A stretch of 52,092 bases of DNA, taken from positions 1-52,092 of the forward strand of contig JAQXDZ010000167.1 in NCBI GenBank assembly GCA_029251085.1, written 5' to 3'. The notes under the pieces were generated by a model, which was not told where the DNA came from, searched no databases, and worked only from the letters and a program-made list of their open reading frames with translations. Position 1 is the first letter of the stretch. Each line of letters begins with the position of its first letter. The translations under genes were made by a program, and so were the position numbers. This DNA is from Mariniblastus sp. (GTDB lineage: Bacteria; Planctomycetota; Planctomycetia; Pirellulales; Pirellulaceae). Below are positions 46,692 to 52,092 of the stretch, piece by piece.

Positions 46692-47837
46692 TCAAAAAAT
46701 GGAACTGGCGAGATTCTCCCAAGCGTCAATCAACAGATTCGCAGCTCGGTCGACCTCCTCTTCTGATGAATACCAACCAACACAAAATCGTACTGCACCG
46801 TCCATTTCCTCTGCTGACAACCCCATCGCCGACAAGGTCGCGGAAGAGACTAAACCACTGCTGTGGCAAGCAGATCCAGTTGAAGCACAAATCTCAGGTA
46901 CTCGTTTCAAGATATCCTGCCCGCTGACACCAGGGAAAATAACGCTGAGAGTATTGGGCAGTCTGGCAGCTTTTAATCCGTTGATTTGTAACCCGGGAAT
47001 TCCATTCGCCAAGTGATCGTTTAGTCGGTTCCTCAACTTCGTCATCGATTCTGACGATTCGTCAATGCAACTGGCCGCCAAATGTGCCGCTTGTCCCATA
47101 CCAACAATGTAGGGAGTATTCTCTGTTCCACCTCTCATCCCGCGTTCATGCGACGCACCGTGGAGAAGCGGCTCAATCGAAACCCCCTCGCGCACAAACA
47201 GAGCACCGACCCCTTTCGGCCCATAAAACTTATGACAAGCAACGGTCAACAAGTCGACGTCGAGCTGGTCGACATAAGTTGGGATCTTTCCCACGCTCTG
47301 TGACGCATCGGTATGAAAGAGCACTCCCCTGCCGTGACAAATCTCTGCAATTTGACGAATAGGTTGGATCGTTCCAATCTCATTATTGGCGTGCATTACA
47401 CTCACCAATTTCGTCTCTGGTTGAAGTGCCGACTCAATCGAACTTGGGTGCACAAAACCATGCGCATCACACCCGACGATTGTCACACCATAGCCAAGTC
47501 TTTCCAAAAATTTTGCCGGCGCAACCACCGCTGGATGCTCGATCGCAGAAATCACCAAATGAGCATCTTTGGGAGCCCATTGCAGCATGGTTCCTTTAAT
47601 TGCGAGATTATTGCTTTCGGTACCACCACCAGTAAAGACGATCTCATCTCGATCGCAGCCTAATAATCCTGCAACTTTTACCCGCGAGTCCTCAATCGCC
47701 TCTTTCGCAGCCCGTCCCATTGAGTGGGCACTAGATGGATTGCCAAAGTGCCCCGATAAGAAAGGGTTCATCACCTCCACCACACTGGGAGCAATCGGGG
47801 TCGTCGCGTTGTAATCCAAATAAATCTGTCGCACCAT
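46692..47837 (-). CDS. Cysteine desulfurase (NifS/IscS family)
   Basis: A 381-residue PLP enzyme that removes sulfur from cysteine as a persulfide for Fe-S cluster, tRNA or cofactor assembly. It shows the IYLDYNATTP start, FTGGGTESNNLAI (68-80), the PLP-binding lysine K203 in VACHKFYGPKGVGAL (199-213), RGGTENTPYIVG (235-246), and the sulfur-carrying Cys324 in STGSACHSSGLVS (319-331). That short C-loop is the class I (NifS/IscS) kind. GGAG is three bases before the ATG at 47835-47837. No Fe-S scaffold gene is adjacent, so whether it is the iscS or nifS type is not settled. Confidence 0.95.
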   Translation of the reverse strand: MVRQIYLDYNATTPIAPSVVEVMNPFLSGHFGNPSSAHSMGRAAKEAIEDSRVKVAGLLGCDRDEIVFTGGGTESNNLAIKGTMLQWAPKDAHLVISAIEHPAVVAPAKFLERLGYGVTIVGCDAHGFVHPSSIESALQPETKLVSVMHANNEIGTIQPIRQIAEICHGRGVLFHTDASQSVGKIPTYVDQLDVDLLTVACHKFYGPKGVGALFVREGVSIEPLLHGASHERGMRGGTENTPYIVGMGQAAHLAASCIDESSESMTKLRNRLNDHLANGIPGLQINGLKAARLPNTLSVIFPGVSGQDILKRVPEICASTGSACHSSGLVSSATLSAMGLSAEEMDGAVRFCVGWYSSEEEVDRAANLLIDAWENLASSIF

Positions 47838-48381
47838 TTGCTCCGGGTAAATTTCAGCCTAAATCAACATCTCATGTTTTTTCGATCCGAGTCGATCTGG
47901 CTGAACTTGATTTAGGATTCAATTCACCGAAATCTGCATCAATTTAAAATCCCTGCCCAGTTTCGCCCAACCTAACCTAACTGGCTTCAATAATTGATTC
48001 TCGGTTCAACCCGTCGGAAGCACTGAAGTCTAATTAAAATGCAGTTCCATTGCATCCAATCCGCCCACGGTTCAGCCACTGAATCAACGAAATACCCCAA
48101 ACTCGATATCCGATTTTAATATCCATTCCGATCCTATGTATCGTCGCTGTTATAACCTTGCAACATTCCAATACGCTCCCTCCAACAGGGGAATCAAAGG
48201 CAATCGGTTTGGAAATTGAAAAAGCTGAAGGTTTTCCTGATTGATTAAAATCAGTTACAATTTGATGGAACAGTGTATTGAGCCCGCGAAAGACGCTGTG
48301 CTATCGAATTTCTGCCCTTTAATTCCAGCAATTTATTGGGGCATAAACCAATCACCCACTTTTAAGCTTCAGGATCAAAAT
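47838..48381. other. Intergenic region upstream of the c-type cytochrome gene
   Basis: About 545 bp between the desulfurase and the cytochrome gene, divergent. An open frame from 48241 leads into the cytochrome gene but the upstream part lacks coding features. No repeat or clear promoter pair was recognised. Confidence 0.4.
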
Positions 48382-48873
48382 ATGAAGACGGTTGAATTAC
48401 TTGCGATTATCATCTCGTTGAGCAGCGCGTTTTTCTTCAGCAACGCTGCCAATACCAATCAACCAGAAAACAAAGTCACTCCACAGCCAATCCAACAGCC
48501 TGCGTCTGATGGTGACTTCGAACCGGTCGATAATATGCACCATTTCATGGAATACATCTGTGAGCCCAGCTACAAAGGACTCAAACAAGTCTTGGCAACC
48601 GAGCCCGCCGACCGCAAGGCATGGAAAGCCTTCAAGAATCATGCCCTTGTACTCGCAGAGAGTTCGGCATTGTTCGCTGCCCGCGGCCCGGAAGAAGAAG
48701 CGAAGAACAAGCAATGGAAAGCAATTTCTGCGGATGTCTACCGATCAGGCAAGTCGCTTTACAAATCAGCCGGCAACTATTCGGAGGCTAAAAAACACTA
48801 CGGCACGATGCTTGACGCTTGCAATCGCTGCCACACGGTTTTTGCCAAAGGGAAATATCAGCTCTCAAAATAG
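48382..48873 (+). CDS. Secreted cytochrome c-like protein, C-terminal CXXCH
   Basis: A 163-residue exported haem protein. The start is the ATG at 48382, with AGGA seven bases upstream; the open frame to 48241 lacks a signal peptide. The N-terminal hydrophobic segment (LLAIIISLSSAFFFSNA) is the signal. The haem site CNRCH (147-151) is near the C-terminus of a four-helix-looking region (HHFMEYIC, WKAFKNHALVLAESSALFAA, NKQWKAISADVYRSGKSLY), the layout of class II c-type cytochromes (cytochrome c' or c-556). A small electron carrier or sensor role is inferred. It is 64 bp ahead of the sulfatase gene. Confidence 0.88.
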   Translation: MKTVELLAIIISLSSAFFFSNAANTNQPENKVTPQPIQQPASDGDFEPVDNMHHFMEYICEPSYKGLKQVLATEPADRKAWKAFKNHALVLAESSALFAARGPEEEAKNKQWKAISADVYRSGKSLYKSAGNYSEAKKHYGTMLDACNRCHTVFAKGKYQLSK

Positions 48874-48937
48874 TGACCAAGTCAAATAGAAACGTAAACA
48901 ATAACTGAGGGTAAGAGCTACAACTCACAGGTTCAAT

Positions 48938-50398
48938 ATGCGAATTAAATTACTCAGCCTATTACTTTTTATTCTGGCAAATACGACGACTGCAACTTAT
49001 GCCGAACTGCCCAACATCGTCATCATTTTAGTGGACGACATGGGATATGGTGACGCCGGTTGTTACAACGCCGACTCTAAAATCCCGACGCCTCATATCG
49101 ATTCACTGGCCGCGCAGGGGCTTCGCTTCACCGACGCCCACGCTCCGGGACCGCTCTGCCACCTTTCCCGTTATGGACTGATGACGGGAGTCTATCCCTT
49201 TCGCGCTGATACAAATCAATGGCGGAAAGCCCCTTCGATTCAAGCTGGGCAAACGACCATCGCCTCTTTACTAAACCAACAAGGATACGAAACCGCGATG
49301 GTTGGCAAGTGGCATCTGGGATTCCATGAGCAAGGCTATGACCAACCCATGAAAGGCGGTCCAGTCGATGTAGGCTTCGACTCTTTTTTTGGAATTCGGG
49401 CATCGACTGACATTCCACCCTATTACTACATTCGCGACAGAAAAGTAGTTGCCGCCCCCACCCGAGCCATTCCTGCGAATCAGTCAAAAGGATGGTCTCC
49501 CATTCAAGGTGCGTTTTGGCGAGAGGGAGGGATCTCACCCAATTTGGAACTCAAAGATGTACTTCCTGATTTTACAAAAGAGGCCGTTGCAGTAATTGAA
49601 AATCATGCACTGCAACAACGCACAGGAAAATCAAATGCGCCACTCATGCTTTATCTTGCCTACCCTGCTCCACATACGCCGTGGTTGCCAAGCCCAGAGT
49701 TTACAGGAAAAAGCGAAGCGTCAATGTATGGTGATTTCACCAACATGGTGGATGCCAACGTCGGTGTTGTGTTGAAAGCCTTGAAGGAAAACAATATGTC
49801 CGACGATACCCTATTGATCTTCACCTCAGACAATGGGCCAGTCTGGTACGAGAAGGATGTTGAGCGTTATCAGCATGACTCCTCCGGTGGACTCCGTGGA
49901 ATGAAAGCAGACGCGTGGGAGTGTGGACATCGCATGCCTTTCTTGGTGCGTTGGCCCGGCACGGTTGCTCCGGGAACCGTTTCCCACCAGACCATCAGCT
50001 TTACCGACCTCCTGGCGACATTCGCTGACTTAACGCAACAGAAGCTTCCCAGCAAAGCGGGTGCGGACAGCTTCAGTTTCCTCTCAGTCCTGCGAGGTGA
50101 ACAACCTGAAAATCAACCGGTGCATCCCAACTTAGTCGTCGCAGCAGGTCGCAAAGGTTTCACCATCCGCGATGGTGACTGGAAATACATAGACATGCTT
50201 GGCTCGGGTGGGTTTTCTAAACCAAATCGTATTAAACCAAAACCAGGCGGCCCGCAAAACCAGCTTTACAATTTAAAAACTGATCCAGGCGAAACAAACA
50301 ATCTCACGCTCGAGCACCCCGAAATCTCTTCTCGCCTGAAAAAGAGACTTACAAAAATCATCCAATCGGGCAGAAGTCGCCCTCTTGATAATCAGTAA
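48938..50398 (+). CDS. Secreted arylsulfatase-type sulfatase with altered FGly motif
   Basis: A 486-residue sulfatase with an N-terminal signal (LLSLLLFILANTTTATYA). The sulfatase fold is clear: LPNIVIILVDDMGYGDAGC (24-42) with metal-binding Asp33 and Asp34, TPHIDSLAAQGLRFTDAH near 51-68, MVGKWHLG (121-128), FTSDNGPVWY and GLRGMKADAWECGHR. The formylglycine motif is Cys74-H-L-S-R78, with Leu in place of the usual Pro of CxPxR. The enzyme should hydrolyse sulfate esters of carbohydrates in the periplasm or outside. Conversion of Cys74 to formylglycine would need a sulfatase-maturating enzyme, none of which is in the window. The stop lies 4 bp from the convergent MFS gene. Confidence 0.93.
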   Translation: MRIKLLSLLLFILANTTTATYAELPNIVIILVDDMGYGDAGCYNADSKIPTPHIDSLAAQGLRFTDAHAPGPLCHLSRYGLMTGVYPFRADTNQWRKAPSIQAGQTTIASLLNQQGYETAMVGKWHLGFHEQGYDQPMKGGPVDVGFDSFFGIRASTDIPPYYYIRDRKVVAAPTRAIPANQSKGWSPIQGAFWREGGISPNLELKDVLPDFTKEAVAVIENHALQQRTGKSNAPLMLYLAYPAPHTPWLPSPEFTGKSEASMYGDFTNMVDANVGVVLKALKENNMSDDTLLIFTSDNGPVWYEKDVERYQHDSSGGLRGMKADAWECGHRMPFLVRWPGTVAPGTVSHQTISFTDLLATFADLTQQKLPSKAGADSFSFLSVLRGEQPENQPVHPNLVVAAGRKGFTIRDGDWKYIDMLGSGGFSKPNRIKPKPGGPQNQLYNLKTDPGETNNLTLEHPEISSRLKKRLTKIIQSGRSRPLDNQ

Positions 50399-50402
50399 AC
50401 AA

Positions 50403-51638
50403 TTAATCGTTTCTCAGTGAAACGCCCCGCTGACGCCCTTCCAAAATTTTCATTGCGGCGATCATCGCCACTGCCGCGAACAAGCAATAACCGGCCATCA
50501 CCAATAACTGGAAATCAAAACCGATACCTCGATCGATACACCAGCCAGTTATTCCCGGCCCAATGGCTGAAGCAAATACCATGGCAGCGACAGCCACCGC
50601 TCGAATCGACCCGAGGTGCGCCGTGCCGTAAGTTTCAGGCCAGATCGTCCCAAATATCGCACTTGAAAATCCGTAAGAGATTGCCAGCAAAAACATAAAA
50701 CCATAAATTGCCGACGGATCTCGCCCTAACCCTAATACCAAGCAAGCGACTCCCAGAGGCAGCAGGAACACCGGTAAAATTCGCCGCGCGTGATATCGAT
50801 CCACGAGCTGCCCGGCAATGAGCGTAAACAAGACTGTTGTTACTGATAAAATTAAAAACGACAAGGCAAAGACGTTCGATGACCAGCCCTTAGATTCAAC
50901 AATTCTAACCTGGTGAAAGAAAACTGAGGTACCTATAAAAGCCGGGGCAAGGATTCCAAGACAAAGAATCCAAAAAACACCGTCCCTGACCACTTCTCCC
51001 CGCGTCCAATCTCGCGTCTTGTTTGCTGCTTTCAAGTGCCCGTTAGCGCTAGGTCGGTGCTCTACTCGCATCAGCAATACGATCGACGGCATCGCGACAA
51101 CGATTAACGCTACGGCACAAATTTGCCACGCCACACGCCAGTCATACAACCCTAGCAACACCAAGACGATAGCAGGAAATAACGCTTCACCAATTTGATG
51201 TCCCATGGAGGTCAACGAAATCGCCCGTCCGCGGTCCGCATCGTACCACCGTCCAATAGCAGTTTGAGAGGTATGGGTCATCATCCCCTGCCCGAACAAA
51301 CGTAACGCGTAAATGACCACCAACAACAGCATCCACGAATTAACAAACGACATCCCAAGACAGGCAATGGCCAGTGCACAAATAACGCAAAGTGAAACTG
51401 CGGAGATTGAAAACCGGTCCAGCGTTTTCCCCAGCTTAATCAAGGTCACGGCACTCGCTAGAGTCCCCGCCATATAAATGGCGCCGAACTCTCCATCCGA
51501 CAAGTCAAATGCCGCTCGAATCTCACCCGAAAAAAGGGATATAAAAAATGTCTGCCCAAAGCTTGAAAAAAAGGTGAGCAGTAGGCCACCGAGAAGCCAG
51601 CGGGCGTTGCGAACGGCGAATAGAAAAATACCCTGCAT
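50403..51638 (-). CDS. MFS transporter
   Basis: A 411-residue integral membrane protein with about 12 hydrophobic helices, split by a central cytoplasmic loop near 195-215 (HRPSANGHLKAANKTRDW). The first loop has the MFS-type segment KLGKTLDRFS and the second half has AGQLVDRYHARR, the repeated G-x-x-x-D-R motif A of the family. The substrate cannot be predicted from sequence. The neighbouring sulfatase gene is convergent, and the next gene, upstream, is a divergent MATE transporter. A weak AGAGA site precedes the ATG at 51636-51638. Confidence 0.9.
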   Translation of the reverse strand: MQGIFLFAVRNARWLLGGLLLTFFSSFGQTFFISLFSGEIRAAFDLSDGEFGAIYMAGTLASAVTLIKLGKTLDRFSISAVSLCVICALAIACLGMSFVNSWMLLLVVIYALRLFGQGMMTHTSQTAIGRWYDADRGRAISLTSMGHQIGEALFPAIVLVLLGLYDWRVAWQICAVALIVVAMPSIVLLMRVEHRPSANGHLKAANKTRDWTRGEVVRDGVFWILCLGILAPAFIGTSVFFHQVRIVESKGWSSNVFALSFLILSVTTVLFTLIAGQLVDRYHARRILPVFLLPLGVACLVLGLGRDPSAIYGFMFLLAISYGFSSAIFGTIWPETYGTAHLGSIRAVAVAAMVFASAIGPGITGWCIDRGIGFDFQLLVMAGYCLFAAVAMIAAMKILEGRQRGVSLRND

Positions 51639-51975
51639 TAATTAAATCTCTACTGAATCTCACGATACGATGCCATCAATGAACAATCGCTTGGGCGACT
51701 ACTATGGTGGTCGCGTCGTGGAAAGGAAGTCCCCGCTTAACGCGGTTAGAGGGGCTCCATCCTTTTTGGCGTCTTTTAATTTAGCCGTTTGAACCCAACA
51801 AATAATAACGCCCAAACATTCGTTTCAAATTTAAAAACAAGAGCCAATCTGCGGAACACGGCACTATGTTAGCCCAATCGCCGGATTAAGATATACCGGT
51901 TATATTTGCAAACCAGCAAACGTCGCATCGCGCTAACCAGCCAAACACCTAAGCCATCAACTGACGAGTAAAACC
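51639..51975. other. Divergent region between MFS and MATE genes
   Basis: About 335 bp. It contains a GC-rich palindromic piece near 51736-51757 (CCCC...GGGG around CCGC/GCGG) followed by a short T-run at about 51763-51767, which may be a weak terminator-like element. No gene is seen and no promoter is placed with confidence. Confidence 0.4.
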
Positions 51976-52092
51976 TTGTACCGGAAGGAAGTAAAAGAAC
52001 TCGTCATCGTCGCGGTACCTTTAGTACTCGCACAGGTTGCCCAAAATACAATCTCGTTTGTTGATACGATCATGGTAGGTCGATTAGGGAAG
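51976..52092 (+). CDS. MATE family efflux transporter (N-terminal fragment, partial)
   Basis: The last 39 codons of the window open at a TTG (51976) and read VKELVIVAVPLVLAQVAQNT followed by ISFVDTIMVGRLGK before the edge. This is the N-terminal membrane helix of the MATE/NorM type of multidrug and toxin extruders, whose first helices contain A-x-P and VDT-x-MVGR. An in-frame stop at 51934-51936 limits the start to CTG at 51961 or TTG at 51976. The remainder lies outside the window. Confidence 0.85.
   Translation, partial: MYRKEVKELVIVAVPLVLAQVAQNTISFVDTIMVGRLGK

Noticed and set aside
1..52092. CRISPR arrays, insertion sequences, rRNA genes, prophage
   Set aside because: No regularly spaced repeats, transposase motifs, rRNA sequence or phage structural genes were seen.

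Overview
The window reads as chromosomal DNA of a planctomycete, most likely Pirellulaceae-like. The evidence is a truncated secreted protein with a LEPR-XLL-type N-terminus, a cysteine-rich YTV-repeat cell-wall protein, a periplasmic DUF1573 protein, PQQ-type and WD40 propellers, a sulfatase, a di-haem DUF1111 oxidoreductase and many secreted proteins of unknown function. The taxon is inferred from gene content only. Gene density is ordinary, with frequent strand changes. I see no insertion sequence, prophage, CRISPR array or rRNA operon.

Layout. 1-4600: minus-strand LEPR-XLL protein (cut by the window edge), Tat-exported WD40 protein, acetyl-CoA synthetase and a VOC protein. 4660-11516: a surface-polysaccharide block on the minus strand, read as Wzz-like chain-length protein, ExeA-like AAA ATPase with a long acidic tail, a BY-kinase-like protein without a P-loop, GalE, then a DPM1-like glycosyltransferase after a gap. 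11949-15118: MaoC hydratase, tRNA-Pro, and a parAB operon with two near-perfect parS palindromes upstream of parA. 15119-20093: DUF1015 protein, a small secreted protein, ahcY with a strong terminator and a structured leader, and trpF. 20311-28536 (mostly plus): RmlD-like SDR, M50 site-2 protease, GlsB/YeaQ-type membrane protein (minus), Gly-rich secreted protein, FIST protein, flippase-like membrane protein, PAP2 phosphatase and a secreted planctomycete protein. 28563-36825: isoaspartyl peptidase, PQQ-propeller protein, UbiB/ABC1 kinase-like protein, rpsU with its terminator, and small unknown proteins. 36876-42671: two RNA methyltransferase-like genes, a zinc-ribbon/membrane/LRR protein, DUF1573 protein, tRNA-Gln and the redox repressor Rex. 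43278-52092: the YTV protein, DUF1111 protein, cysteine desulfurase, a secreted c-type cytochrome, a sulfatase, an MFS transporter and the first codons of a MATE transporter.

How the genes fit together. The 5.7-11.5 kb block looks like an export/length-control module for a cell-surface polysaccharide, and galE would supply UDP-galactose. parABS is a chromosome-partition module, usually found near the replication origin. ahcY recycles S-adenosylhomocysteine. Rex and the di-haem and c-type cytochrome genes point to redox metabolism, although no direct regulatory site could be seen. The most distinctive item is the YTV protein: one 16-residue repeat runs through both halves, and in the second half two fixed threonine positions of the repeat are replaced by cysteine. 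The ahcY leader and several enzymes with altered key residues (BY-kinase, SDR, sulfatase) also deserve a second look.
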